Origin: Prado023 sp963706885
GTDB lineage: Bacteria > Actinomycetota > Actinomycetes > S36-B12 > CAIYMF01
Direction of reading: 5' to 3'
Length of the DNA: 64,000 nt
Assembly (NCBI GenBank): GCA_963706885.1
Contig: CAVPNX010000023.1
Coordinates: 25,392-89,391 of the forward strand
Part shown: positions 29,349 through 40,667 of the stretch, piece by piece
Position numbering within the stretch: position 1 is the first letter of the stretch
Layout of the letters: every line of letters starts with the position of its first letter
Notes under the pieces: model-generated
The model's input: the letters and a program-made list of their open reading frames with translations, nothing else
Told to the model about the DNA's origin: nothing
Databases searched by the model: none
Position numbers and translations under genes: made by a program

Positions 29349-30337
29349 ATGGGTGCCTACGTCATCAGGCGAATCCTGTTGATGTTCCTGATGCTCTTCC
29401 TCGTCACGGTCGCGGTCTTCATCCTCTTCTCCCTGGTCCCCACCGATCCGGCGCGGCTCACCTGCGGGAAGGCCTGCACCCCGGAGATCATCGAGGCCAA
29501 CCGGGAGCGACTGGGCCTGGCCGACCCATTGCTCGTGCAGTACTGGGAGTGGTTCAAGGGACTGTTCGTCGGGCGCACCTACGCCGAGGGCACCCCCGTG
29601 GAGTTCTCCTGCCCGGCACCTGCCCTGGGCTACTCCTTCCGCAACGGTGAGTGCGTGACGCAGCTGATCGCCGAGCGCATGCCCGTGACGATCGAGCTGG
29701 CCATCGGGGCGTTCATCCTCTGGATGGTCGTGGGCGTCCTGTCCGGCATCTACGCGGCACTGCGGCGTGGCCGGTGGCAGGACCGCTCGATCGTGAGCCT
29801 GGCCCTCGTCGGCTACTCGTTCCCCACCTTCTTCATCGGCCTGACCCTGCTGTTCTTCGTGGTCATCAAGTGGGGGATCCTGCCCTACCCCGACTACGTG
29901 CCGCCCACTGAGGACCCCGTGCAGTGGTTCCAGACCATGATCCTGCCCTGGATCACCGTGGCGCTGGTGTACGCGGCCTTCTACACCAGGCTCACCCGGA
30001 CGCAGATGCTCGAGACCCTCGGCGAGGACTACATCCGGACCGCCCGTGCCAAGGGCCTTCCCGAGCGCGTCGTCATCCGCAAGCACGCCTTCCGCGCCGG
30101 CCTGACCCCCATCGTGACGGCAGCGGGGCTCGACTTCGCCGGCCTGCTCGGCGGCGCGGTCGTGACCGAGACGATCTTCCAGCTTCCGGGGGTCGGCCGG
30201 CTGGCCATCGAGTCCGTCCAGGACTACGACCTGCCGATCATCGTCGGGACGACCGTGGTCTTCGCGGTGATCGTCATCATCGCGAACCTGATCGTGGACC
30301 TGCTCTACGGCGCCATCGATCCCCGAGTGAGGCTGTC

Positions 30338-30341
<4 letters not shown>
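29349..30341 (+). CDS. Peptide ABC transporter permease (DppB/OppB type)
   Basis: 330 residues, six membrane helices; DppB-type N-terminus YVIRRILLMFLMLFLVTV and the EAA loop YIRTARAKGLPERVVIRKH. A large external loop after helix 1 contains two Cys (CGKAC) that could form a disulfide, and a third and fourth Cys further on (SCPAP, GEC). The ribosome site is GAGGAG. Its stop overlaps the next start, coupling permease and ATPase synthesis. Confidence 0.94.
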
Positions 30342-31374
<1,033 letters not shown>

Positions 31375-31378
<4 letters not shown>

Positions 31379-32661
31379 GCACCATCGAGCGCACCGGTGA
31401 GCCGCTGCTGAAGGTGACCGGGCTGAAGAAGCACTTCCCGATCACCAAGGGAATCGTGTTCAAGAAGCAGATCGGGGCGGTGAAGGCCGTCGACGGCCTC
31501 GATCTGGAGGTCTACCCCGGGGAGACGGTCGGGCTGGTGGGCGAGTCCGGCTGCGGCAAGTCCACGGCTGGTCGGACGATGACCAAGCTGCTCGAGCCCA
31601 CAGCCGGTCAGATCATGTTCGACGGCAGGGACATCACCTCGCTGTCCAAGCGCCAGCTGGTGCCCCTGCGCAAGCAGATGGCGATGATCTTCCAGGACCC
31701 CTATTCATCGTTGAACCCACGACACACGGTGGGCACGATCGTCAGTGCCCCGTTCCAGGTGCAGGGCCAGACCCCTCCCGGCGGGGTGAAGCAGGCCGTC
31801 CAGGACATCATGGCCCGCGTCGGGCTCAACCCAGAGCACTACAACCGGTACCCGAACGAGTTCTCCGGCGGGCAGCGCCAGCGCATCGGGATCGCCCGGG
31901 CCGTGGCCCTGCAGCCGAAGCTGATCATCTGCGACGAGCCGGTCTCCGCCCTCGACGTGTCCGTCCAGGCCCAGGTCGTCAACCTGCTCGAGGACCTCCA
32001 GGACGAGTTCAAGATCACGTTCGTCTTCATCGCCCACGACCTGTCGGTGATCCGGCACATCTCCGACCGCGTCGTGGTGATGTACCTGGGCAAGGTCATG
32101 GAGGTCGCCTCCCGCGACGACCTGTACCACCGCCCCGAGCACCCCTACACCCACGCCCTGCTCTCGGCCGTCCCGATCCCCGATCCCGACCTCGAGGACG
32201 CCCGCGAGCGGATCCTGCTCCAGGGCGACCTGCCCAGCCCCAGCAACCCGCCGAGCGGGTGCGTGTTCCGGACCCGCTGCTACAAGGCCCAGGACCTGTG
32301 CGCCCAGGAGGTGCCCACGCTGACCACCCGCCCCGGGGGTCACGCGGTGGCCTGCCACTTCCCGGAGGTCCGCACGTTCGGCGGAGCCGCCGCAGCCGGT
32401 CCCCGACGCCCCAACCGGCGCCGAGTTCGCCCAAGGCTGACGAGCCCGCCGGCGCACGCCCAGCCGCAGGCCCACCCGGCCCCACGGCGCACGCCCACCC
32501 TGCCCCACTCCCAGCCGCCGGCGAGGGCGCGCCCAGCCGCACGTGACGGCGCCCAGCCCGCCGCCGTGACTCGGTTCCCCCTCCCCGATTCCCGCTCGCC
32601 CTCCACGAGTGCGTTCCTCCTCCCCGAATTCGTGGAGGCAGAGCGGAAATCGGGAGGGTGA
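31375..32661 (+). CDS. Peptide ABC transporter ATP-binding protein (DppF type)
   Basis: Second ATPase of the importer. Walker A GESGCGKST, signature FSGGQRQRIGIARA, Walker B LIICDEPVSALDVS and the cysteine-bearing tail GCVFRTRC. The ATG overlaps the previous stop. After residue 340 the frame runs on through about 85 low-complexity Arg/Pro/Ala residues to 32661. Removing one base near 32397 would instead give a short acidic tail and a TGA at 32438-32440, which is the normal family length. The long tail is therefore probably an artefact and the real end 32440. Confidence 0.92.
32580..32657 (+). terminator. Long imperfect hairpin after the peptide ABC operon
   Basis: Arms 32580-32608 and 32630-32657 pair over about 28 bp with two small mismatches and one bulge; perfect blocks are CCTCCACGA/TCGTGGAGG, CCGCTC/GAGCGG and CCGATT/AATCGG. 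Loop of 21 nt, no T-run. The position after the last gene of the operon suggests termination or 3'-end protection. Confidence 0.65.
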
Positions 32662-32731
32662 CCGTGTGGCGGGGGCGGCGGGGCGCGGGGGCGGCGGGCG
32701 GGCGGGAGCTGCTGATGCGGGGATTCGCGAC

Positions 32732-32737
32732 TAGCCT
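32732..32737 (+). promoter_or_regulatory. -10 box TAGCCT, probable leaderless start of mshB
   Basis: TAGCCT lies 8 nt before the mshB ATG, which has no ribosome site. In actinobacteria this spacing usually means transcription starts at the start codon. Confidence 0.5.
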
Positions 32738-32745
32738 GTGGGCCT

Positions 32746-33636
32746 ATGGAACCTGCTGATCGCCGCCTCCTGCTTGTCCACGCCCATCCCGACGACGAGA
32801 CGATCGGGTCGGGGACCACGATGGCCCGCTATGCCGCCACGCCGGGGACGTCGGTCACCCTCGTGACCTGCACGCTGGGTGAGGAGGGGGAGGTCCTGCT
32901 GCCTGAGGTGTCGCACCTGGCGGCGGACAAGGAGGACCGCCTCGGCGAGCACCGGATGACCGAGCTGGCCGACGCGATGGCCGCGCTGGGCGTCACGGAC
33001 TGGCGGCTGCTCGGAGGGCCCGGGACCTACCGCGACTCGGGGATGGTGGGCACGGCGCCCAACGAGCGTCCCGACTGCTTCTGGCGTGCCGACCTGCTCG
33101 CCGCGACCACACACCTGGTGCAGGTCATCCGGGAGGTGCGCCCCCAGGTCCTCGTGACGTACGACGACTTCGGCGGGTACGGCCATCCCGACCACATCCA
33201 GGCCCACCGGGTCGCGATGTACGGAATCGCCCTGGCCGAGGCGCCGTCCTTCCGCCCCGACCTGGGCGAGGCGCACAGCGTCGCCAAGGTCTACTGGACG
33301 GCCTTCCCGAAGGGTGTCCTGCGTGCGGGCATCGAGGAGCTGCGCGCCGCGGGGGAGACGACGGGGTTCGCGGCGATGGATCCCGACGAGCTCCCGTTCG
33401 GGATCGACGACGCCCTGGTGACCACCGCCATCGACGGCAGCGGGTTCTACGAGCACAAGCTCAACGCCATGCGTGCCCACGCCACGCAGATCTCGCTGGA
33501 CAGCGGCTTCTTCGCGCTGAGCAACAACGTCGGCTCACCGACCTGGTCGACGGAGTACTTCCGGCTCGTGCGCGGCCAGGCGGCGGGTCCGTTCGACTCC
33601 GATGGCCGCGAGACGGACCTCTTCGCCGGGGTGTGA
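32746..33636 (+). CDS. mshB: Mycothiol biosynthesis deacetylase MshB
   Basis: Zinc-dependent PIG-L family enzyme that deacetylates GlcNAc-inositol in mycothiol synthesis. 296 residues. Zinc motif HAHPDDETIGSG at residues 12-23 and the later HPDHIQAH motif supply the ligands. Actinobacterial MshB features YDDFGGYGHPDH and the C-terminal region fit. Mycothiol is made only by actinobacteria, which supports the taxonomic call. It is a monocistronic-looking gene with a -10 box only 8 nt upstream. Confidence 0.93.
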   Translation: MEPADRRLLLVHAHPDDETIGSGTTMARYAATPGTSVTLVTCTLGEEGEVLLPEVSHLAADKEDRLGEHRMTELADAMAALGVTDWRLLGGPGTYRDSGMVGTAPNERPDCFWRADLLAATTHLVQVIREVRPQVLVTYDDFGGYGHPDHIQAHRVAMYGIALAEAPSFRPDLGEAHSVAKVYWTAFPKGVLRAGIEELRAAGETTGFAAMDPDELPFGIDDALVTTAIDGSGFYEHKLNAMRAHATQISLDSGFFALSNNVGSPTWSTEYFRLVRGQAAGPFDSDGRETDLFAGV

Positions 33637-33736
33637 CCCAGCTGGACCCAACCAGCGCCCAGACGGCGAGGCCCAATGGGCCGCGACGGGCGGTGCGGCG
33701 CACCCGGTGAGGAGCGAACGGGCTGCGACGGGTTCA

Positions 33737-33842
33737 GAGTTGGGCACCGTGAAGCCCGAAAGAGCCGCGAAGGGGCAGCGAGCTGAGCGTCGTGAAGCCC
33801 GACGGGGCTGAGACGGTTGCGAGCTGAGCACCGTGAGGCCCG
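33737..33842. repeat. Three imperfect direct repeats in the mshB-lipoprotein gap
   Basis: The 311-bp gap 33637-33947 holds no gene. GAGTTGGGCACCGTGAAG (33737), GAGCTGAGCGTCGTGAAG (33780) and GAGCTGAGCACCGTGAGG (33821), each continuing into a GCCCGA-type block, repeat every 41-43 bp. A TATAGT -10 box (33874-33879) for the lipoprotein gene follows at once, so these repeats could be regulator sites or a decayed dispersed element. Confidence 0.6.
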
Positions 33843-33947
33843 ACGGGCGCGAACCAACCGGTGGCGCCCCGGGTATAGTTCCGCTGTCCGCACATCGGGG
33901 GTCGCGACTGCGTCTGCGGGTGGCCCCCCACCCCTGGAGGGATCCCC

Positions 33948-34439
33948 ATGTTCACGTTCCGCAAGACTGCCGGCGTCGCCGCGGCGCTCGCCCTGGCCCT
34001 CTCGTTGTCGGCCTGCTCGTCGAGCAGTGACACCGCCGCCGAGACCCCCGCTGCGTCAGCCCCTGCCGCGTCCGCCCCCGCCAGTCCCACCAGCTCCGTG
34101 GGAGCGGCCAACGAGGCGTTCTGCGCCAGCACCGCTGCACTCAAGACCGAGCTCGGCGACCTCAAGACCCTGGTCACCGGTGGGTCGCTCACCAAGGAGG
34201 CGCTGCAGGCGCAGAAGCAGGACCTCACGACCGCAGGCACGCAGGCCAAGACCGACGCCCAGGCGCTCGACGCAGCCGTCGAGGCCCAGGTCACGGCCGC
34301 CCAGGCCGCGTTCCAGGCGGCCGTCGATGCCATCCCGGCCGACCAGACCGGGGTCAAGGAGGTCGCGGCCTACGTGGCCGCCGGCGCGGTCTTCGTCACG
34401 GCCCTCGACGCGATCGACAACCAGGTCGGCTGCTCCTGA
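33948..34439 (+). CDS. Small secreted lipoprotein of unknown function
   Basis: 163 residues. Signal peptide with lipobox LSACSSSS (Cys at about 24), an Ala/Pro/Ser linker (about 28-50), then an all-helical, Ala/Thr/Lys-rich domain rich in heptad-like spacing (about 50-160), with one Cys near its start and one near its end (FCAST and VGCS) that could form a disulfide. GGAGGG ribosome site and a TATAGT -10 box about 70 nt upstream. No family recognised. It looks like an envelope-anchored helical binding or spacer protein. Confidence 0.75.
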   Translation: MFTFRKTAGVAAALALALSLSACSSSSDTAAETPAASAPAASAPASPTSSVGAANEAFCASTAALKTELGDLKTLVTGGSLTKEALQAQKQDLTTAGTQAKTDAQALDAAVEAQVTAAQAAFQAAVDAIPADQTGVKEVAAYVAAGAVFVTALDAIDNQVGCS

Positions 34440-34455
34440 TCCCTCGTACCGACGG

Positions 34456-34503
34456 ACGTGGGCCCGCCTGACCCGCAGGGCCCACGTGCACGCCGGGTCA
34501 GGC
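34456..34503. terminator. Two interleaved perfect 10-bp palindromes between converging genes
   Basis: ACGTGGGCCC (34456-34465) pairs with 34478-34487, and GCCTGACCCG (34466-34475) pairs with 34494-34503. The order is A B A' B', so the two stems are either mutually exclusive or form a pseudoknot. They lie 17 nt after the lipoprotein stop and 59 nt beyond the end of the opposite-strand gene, where a bidirectional terminator is expected. Confidence 0.65.
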
Positions 34504-34561
34504 GGCCGCGCCCCTGCACCGGCGTCCCTCGTGCATGCGAGGCCCGGGGCTGCCCGTACGG

Positions 34562-36064
34562 TCAGGGGACCGCGAACCGGCCCTGCCCGACGCGCCGCGC
34601 CCGGGTGGCGGGGCCGCCGAAGCTGGGCGGCCCCAGGGGGGCGCCGGCACCTGCCTGCGCCCTCCCCGGATCAACCCCCGGCGTGGGTGCCTCGATCAGG
34701 ATCCCGCCGAGCAGCACGCCGTCCAGCGCCCCGGACCCGACGCTGATCCTCCGGGAGTTCGACCACGCCGCCTCGTCCTGCTGCGCGAGCGTGCGGGCCT
34801 GGTAGGCCAGGGCGTCCGCCGATCGCAGGTGCGCCAGTGCGCCGGTCGGGTCCGCGTCCCCCAGGTCTGTCCCGGTCGCCAGGTGGTGGCGAGCCTGGCT
34901 GATCCGGGCTCGTGCCTCCAGCCCGACCGCGGCACGCCGGGTCGTGATCAGCTCGTCGGCCGCGCGGACCGTCGCCCGTGCGCCGTACCAGGCCGTGGCC
35001 AGCAGCGCGATGGCCCGTTCCTGCGTGTCGTCATCCGTGCGGATCGGGCCCAGCGCCTGGCCGAGGGCCAGGTCGGCGTCCTGGAGGGCCCGGCGCGTCT
35101 CCAGGGGGTCGTAGGAGCCGGAGGCGACCCCCGCATCAGCCCAGCCCAGGGTCTCGCGGGCGTACAGCCCTTTGGCCACCAGCTCGTCGGTCACGCCGAG
35201 GCGCTCGGCGTCGGCGATGTCCTTCTCGGTCTGGCGCAGCAGGGTCGTCACGGCCTCCTGGGCCTTGGCCAGGACTCGCGGGGCGCGGTCGACCGACGCC
35301 AGCAGCCGGGTCGCCTGGATCAGCGCCTCCTCGACGGCACGCGCACGGCTGGCGGCGCCGCGACGGTCTCCAGCGTCGAGCAGCTCCCGCCCAGCGGTGA
35401 TCGACTCCTGCGCGAACCGCAGCCGTTCGCTGGCCTGCTCGAGGTCGTCGACCACGCTGGCGGTCGATGCCCGGGGGAACTGGGTCGTCAGCGTCTCGGT
35501 GGTGGCCGTCGAGGCGACCAACCGGTCCTGGAGCACCACCAGGTCGTCGGCCCGGTCGTCCAGCACGTCGCCCACCCGACCCTCGAGGTCGCGCCGGGCG
35601 TCGAACCGTGGCACGAGGACGTCCAGGTGCGACCCCGCGGCACCGCACCGGGTGAGGATCTCCTCGAGCTGGGCGCGCTCGGCGTCCTGCTCGGCGTCCC
35701 CATCGGCGTGCTCCTGGGCCCGTTGCGCCGAGGCGAAGGCCCGCTGCAGCTCCTCGCGCGCCTGGTCAAGCGCTGCGGTGAACGGCTCGACCTCGTCGTC
35801 CCCGAGCTCGGAGCGGGCGACCTCCAGCTCCAGCTGCGAGGACCGGATCGCATCATCGGTGGCCACCAGGGCGACCGCGGCCAGCGCGCGCAGGTCGTCG
35901 ATCGTCGCGGGGGCGGTCGGTCCAGTTCCGGCTCCGGGGCCGCCAGTGCCACCGGGATCGCCGTCGTCGCCCCCCCGGTCGGGCGTGGACCGCCGCTGCC
36001 GCCACCAGGCATAGCCGGCCGCAACACACAGCAGGAGGATGCCCGCGCCGATCCAGGTCCACAC
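34562..36064 (-). CDS. Coiled-coil membrane protein resembling the C-terminal part of TPM-domain proteins
   Basis: 500 residues from a GTG at 36064. One membrane helix (about 3-21, IGAGILLLCVAAGYAWW), a long Ala/Glu/Arg-rich coiled-coil region (40-440) and a Gly/Pro/Arg tail after GVLLGGILI. Long actinobacterial TPM-domain (YgcG-like) proteins end this way, but here the signal peptide and TPM domain are missing. The space to ppgK is only 99 bp, so there is no room for them. An ATG at about 36098 in another frame reads MAAEDATAADRR up to the helix, so a one-base error may hide a slightly longer N-terminus. Function unknown. Confidence 0.6.
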   Translation of the reverse strand: MWTWIGAGILLLCVAAGYAWWRQRRSTPDRGGDDGDPGGTGGPGAGTGPTAPATIDDLRALAAVALVATDDAIRSSQLELEVARSELGDDEVEPFTAALDQAREELQRAFASAQRAQEHADGDAEQDAERAQLEEILTRCGAAGSHLDVLVPRFDARRDLEGRVGDVLDDRADDLVVLQDRLVASTATTETLTTQFPRASTASVVDDLEQASERLRFAQESITAGRELLDAGDRRGAASRARAVEEALIQATRLLASVDRAPRVLAKAQEAVTTLLRQTEKDIADAERLGVTDELVAKGLYARETLGWADAGVASGSYDPLETRRALQDADLALGQALGPIRTDDDTQERAIALLATAWYGARATVRAADELITTRRAAVGLEARARISQARHHLATGTDLGDADPTGALAHLRSADALAYQARTLAQQDEAAWSNSRRISVGSGALDGVLLGGILIEAPTPGVDPGRAQAGAGAPLGPPSFGGPATRARRVGQGRFAVP

Positions 36065-36163
36065 GTCGGTCGGCGGCCGTGGCGTCCTCGGCAGCCATGA
36101 GGATCGGTGGAGCGCCCAGCGCGCCCCCCGCGAGCTGGGAGAGGAACCCGGTCCCTGTCGTGG

Positions 36164-36904
36164 TCAGCCCTGCTCCGCGGCCATGGCTGCACCCGCGATG
36201 CCGGCCTGGTTCTCCAGCTGGGCGGCCACGATGTCGGCGCGGATGTCGATCATGTGCAGGTACTTGTCCGCCTTGCGGCTGATGCCCCCGCCCACGACGA
36301 TCAGGTCCGGGGAGAACAGGAAGTCCAGGTGCGAGTAGAAGCGCTGCAACCGCGGCGCCCACTCCTTGTAGCTCAGGCCCTCACGCTCCTTGGCCGCGGA
36401 GGAGGCCCGCGCCTCCGCGGACTCCCCGTCGATCTCCAGGTGCCCGAACTCGGTGTTGGGGACCAGCTTCCCGTCGAGGAACAGGGCACTTCCGATGCCG
36501 GTGCCCAGCGTCGTGACGATGACCACCCCGTCGCGGCCCTTGGCCACGCCGAAGTCCACCTCGGCCAGGCCGGCGGCGTCCGCGTCGTTGAGGACGGTGA
36601 CCGGTCGCCCGGCCCGCTCGGTCAGCAGGCTGGCGAGGTCCACGCCGAGCCAGTGCGGGCCGAGGTTGGCCGCCGAGTACAGCACCCCACGCTTGACGAT
36701 GCCCGGGAAGGTGCAGCCGAACGGACCGTCCCAACCGGCCTTGTCGACCACGTCGAGCACGGTCTGCACGACGTCGTCGATGGCGTACCCCTTGGGCGTC
36801 GGGTACTTGATCCGATCGCTTGCCAGCTCGCCCGTCTCGAGGTTGACCCGCGCGCCCTTGGTGCCGCTACCGCCGATGTCCACGCCGAATCCGATGAGTT
36901 CCAT
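36164..36904 (-). CDS. ppgK: Polyphosphate glucokinase
   Basis: ROK-family kinase that phosphorylates glucose with polyphosphate or ATP, an actinobacterial hallmark. 246 residues. Phosphate loop GFGVDIGGSGTKGARV at the N-terminus, catalytic Asp in LNDADAAG, and polyphosphate-glucokinase signature TTLGTGIGSALFLDGKLVPN with ELGHLE-like TEFGHLEIDG. The ATG at 36904 has no ribosome site but a TACGAT -10 box 6 nt upstream, supporting this start over longer options. The coiled-coil gene follows on the same strand. Confidence 0.95.
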   Translation of the reverse strand: MELIGFGVDIGGSGTKGARVNLETGELASDRIKYPTPKGYAIDDVVQTVLDVVDKAGWDGPFGCTFPGIVKRGVLYSAANLGPHWLGVDLASLLTERAGRPVTVLNDADAAGLAEVDFGVAKGRDGVVIVTTLGTGIGSALFLDGKLVPNTEFGHLEIDGESAEARASSAAKEREGLSYKEWAPRLQRFYSHLDFLFSPDLIVVGGGISRKADKYLHMIDIRADIVAAQLENQAGIAGAAMAAEQG

Positions 36905-36910
36905 GGCCCG

Positions 36911-36916
36911 ATCGTA
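36911..36916 (-). promoter_or_regulatory. -10 box TACGAT, probable leaderless start of ppgK
   Basis: TACGAT on the minus strand ends 6 nt before the ATG; CTGCGA lies 18 nt further upstream as a possible -35. Confidence 0.55.
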
Positions 36917-37074
36917 GGGTCCGCAGGGGCCCTGTCGCAGCCCGTGCGTCGCTGCCTGTTGATCATCCTCACGCTGCGTCGCCGGGCCACTCGCCCGTTC
37001 GGGTGAACCCCACCCCGCCACGACCACGCTGGGCGGTTCCCTGCCCCACCATGGAGGCAACAAGGAGGTGCGAG

Positions 37075-38988
37075 ATGTCGATGCTCGACGAGGTGGGCTC
37101 AGGACGACTGTCAACGGCAACCAGCGACGTGGGGGCTGCACGGGAGCGGGCGCGGGGTCACCGGCTGGGCCGGGTCGGCTTCGTCCTTGCGATCCCGATG
37201 GTCTGGATGTGGTGGCGGATCATCATCGGGCGTCCGGTCGACCTCACCGAGCTGTCGCTGCCGACCATCGACCCGTTCCTGCTGATCGTCGGCGTCTTCT
37301 TCGGGGTCATGATCGTCATGACCCTCGGGGTGACCCTGGTCGCGGGCCGCTCGCCGCACGTCACCTACCGCCCCGAGCAGATCGACGTCTCCCTGGCTGA
37401 CGTCAAGGGCATCGACCTGGTCAAGGCCGACGTGGTGCGCTCCCTGAACCTCTTCCTGGCCAACCGTGCCTTCCGCGCCGAGATGGGCGGCACGCCGCGC
37501 CGGGGCCTGCTCTTCGAAGGCCCCCCCGGGACGGGCAAGACCTACCTGGCCAAGGCGATGGCCGCCGAGGCCGGCGTGCCGTTCCTGTTCGTGTCGGCCA
37601 CGAGCTTCCAGTCCATGTACTACGGCGCGACCGCCCGCAAGATCCGCTCCTACTTCAAGGCCCTGCGCAAGGCCGCCCGCCAGGAGGGTGGCGCGATCGG
37701 CTTCATCGAGGAGATCGACGCCATCGCCATGGCCCGCTCCGGGGTCGGGTCGTCGGCCACGCCCATGGTCGCTGCCAACCTGACCGCGCCGATGTGCTGC
37801 GGCGGGCTCTCCGGGCTGCCGGCCACCTCGTTGTCGGCCGCCACCGGGGGAGGCTCCGGGACGGTCGTGTCCACCATGATCTCCGAGGGCACCGGCGGCG
37901 TGGTCAACGAGCTGCTCGTCCAGATGCAGTCCTTCGACTCACCCGACGGCTGGCAGAAGGTCCAGGCCTGGTTCATCGACCGGATCAACCTGTTCCTGCC
38001 GGTCCACCGCCAGCTCCAGCGCCCCGTGCCGGCTGCCGCGACGATCCTGCTGATCGCCGCCACCAACCGCGCGGACAACCTCGACCCCGCGCTGCTGCGT
38101 CCGGGCCGCTTCGACCGTCGACTCAGCTTCGACCCGCCGTCCCGCGCCGGGCGCCTGGAGCTCATCGACCACTTCCTCGACCACAAGTCGCACGCGTCGG
38201 ACCTCGACGATCCCGACGTGCGCGCCGGGATCGCGGCGGTCACCCAGGGCTACACGCCGGTCATGATCGAGCACCTCCTCGACGAGGCGCTGGTCAACGC
38301 CCTGCGCCGCGGGGACGCCGCGATGAACCGTGCCGACGTCGAGTCCGCCCGGCTCACCGAGGAGGTCGGGATGGGCCAGCCGGTGGCCTACACGCCGCAC
38401 GAGACCCGTCTCATCGCCACCCACGAGTCCGGTCACGCGACGATGGCCCACCTGGTCGCCCCGCACCGCCGGCTCGAGGTCCTGAGCATCATCAAGCGCC
38501 GCGACGCCCTGGGCATGCTCGCCCACGGCGACAGTGAGGACGTGTTCACCCGGTCGCGCAGCGAGATGCTCGCCCTGATCCAGATCGCCATGGGTGGGCA
38601 GGTCGCTGAGGAGCTGTTCTTCGGCGACATCTCCACCGGTCCCGGTGGGGACCTGTCCTACGCCACCACCGTGGCCGCGCAGATGGTCGGCGCGGTCGGC
38701 ATGGGTGGGTCGCTGGTCAGCCTCGCCGCCGTCCAGCAGGGCGCGCTGGCTGACTCGAACCTCGTCGGCCGGGTGCTGTCCGACCCTGCCGGTCGGGCGG
38801 CGGTGGAGGCCATCCTGTCCGACCAGAAGCAGGTCGCCCGCGAGCTGCTGGACGCCAACCGGCACATCGTCGAGGCGTTGCGTGATGCGCTGATCGAGCG
38901 CCACGAGCTGGTCGGCCGGCAGATCCGCGAGGTCATCGACTCCGCGGCCCCGCAGGTCGACCTCCGGGTCCCGGCGCCGATCGGCTGA
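37075..38988 (+). CDS. FtsH-like AAA ATPase with M41-type zinc protease domain
   Basis: 637 residues. Two N-terminal membrane helices (about 33-50 and 62-82) with almost no external loop, an AAA module with Walker A GPPGTGKTY, and arginine-finger region ATNRADNLDPALLRPGRFDRR, then a metalloprotease with HESGHA and the third ligand in STGPGGDLSYAT. Differences from classic FtsH: Walker B reads FIEEID instead of FIDEID, an insertion of about 50 residues follows it (Cys/Gly/Ser-rich), and the external domain is reduced. The perfect AAGGAGGTG ribosome site fixes the start. Likely a membrane quality-control protease paralogue. Confidence 0.88.
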   Translation: MSMLDEVGSGRLSTATSDVGAARERARGHRLGRVGFVLAIPMVWMWWRIIIGRPVDLTELSLPTIDPFLLIVGVFFGVMIVMTLGVTLVAGRSPHVTYRPEQIDVSLADVKGIDLVKADVVRSLNLFLANRAFRAEMGGTPRRGLLFEGPPGTGKTYLAKAMAAEAGVPFLFVSATSFQSMYYGATARKIRSYFKALRKAARQEGGAIGFIEEIDAIAMARSGVGSSATPMVAANLTAPMCCGGLSGLPATSLSAATGGGSGTVVSTMISEGTGGVVNELLVQMQSFDSPDGWQKVQAWFIDRINLFLPVHRQLQRPVPAAATILLIAATNRADNLDPALLRPGRFDRRLSFDPPSRAGRLELIDHFLDHKSHASDLDDPDVRAGIAAVTQGYTPVMIEHLLDEALVNALRRGDAAMNRADVESARLTEEVGMGQPVAYTPHETRLIATHESGHATMAHLVAPHRRLEVLSIIKRRDALGMLAHGDSEDVFTRSRSEMLALIQIAMGGQVAEELFFGDISTGPGGDLSYATTVAAQMVGAVGMGGSLVSLAAVQQGALADSNLVGRVLSDPAGRAAVEAILSDQKQVARELLDANRHIVEALRDALIERHELVGRQIREVIDSAAPQVDLRVPAPIG

Positions 38989-39003
38989 GCGCCGCGGGGC
39001 TGT

Positions 39004-39051
39004 GCGCCGGAGGGGCTGGGCGCCGGTGGGGCTGGGCGCCGGTGGGGCTGG
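39004..39051. repeat. Three tandem 16-bp units after the FtsH-like gene
   Basis: GCGCCGG(A/T)GGGGCTGG is repeated three times end to end in the 196-bp gap between the converging FtsH-like and gltA genes. Confidence 0.75.
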
Positions 39052-39184
39052 GCGCAGCGCGCGCCTGGCCGCCGGTGGGGCCGCTGCCCGCCCGGGCGCC
39101 CCCGGCCCGTCGGCCCGCCACCTGGGTGCCGGTGGGGGCCTCGGGCGCCGGAGCGTCGCGCGATCGAGCTCCCCGGCCCGTCCC

Positions 39185-40477
<1,293 letters not shown>

Positions 40478-40667
40478 GGTTCCTCCCCAGCCGAGGGTGG
40501 CGTGCGGTTCGCCCACCCTATCGACGCTGTGGCCGCCGACGCCGGGTGGGCGGCTCGTCTGCGGGGCGTGGTGCCCGCCTTGTGGCGGTACCCCGCTGGG
40601 TATGCTTGTCCCACCTCCGGGGGGCGCGTGTCAAGGGCCTGATGGCCCGGATCCGGGGGGTCCTGAC

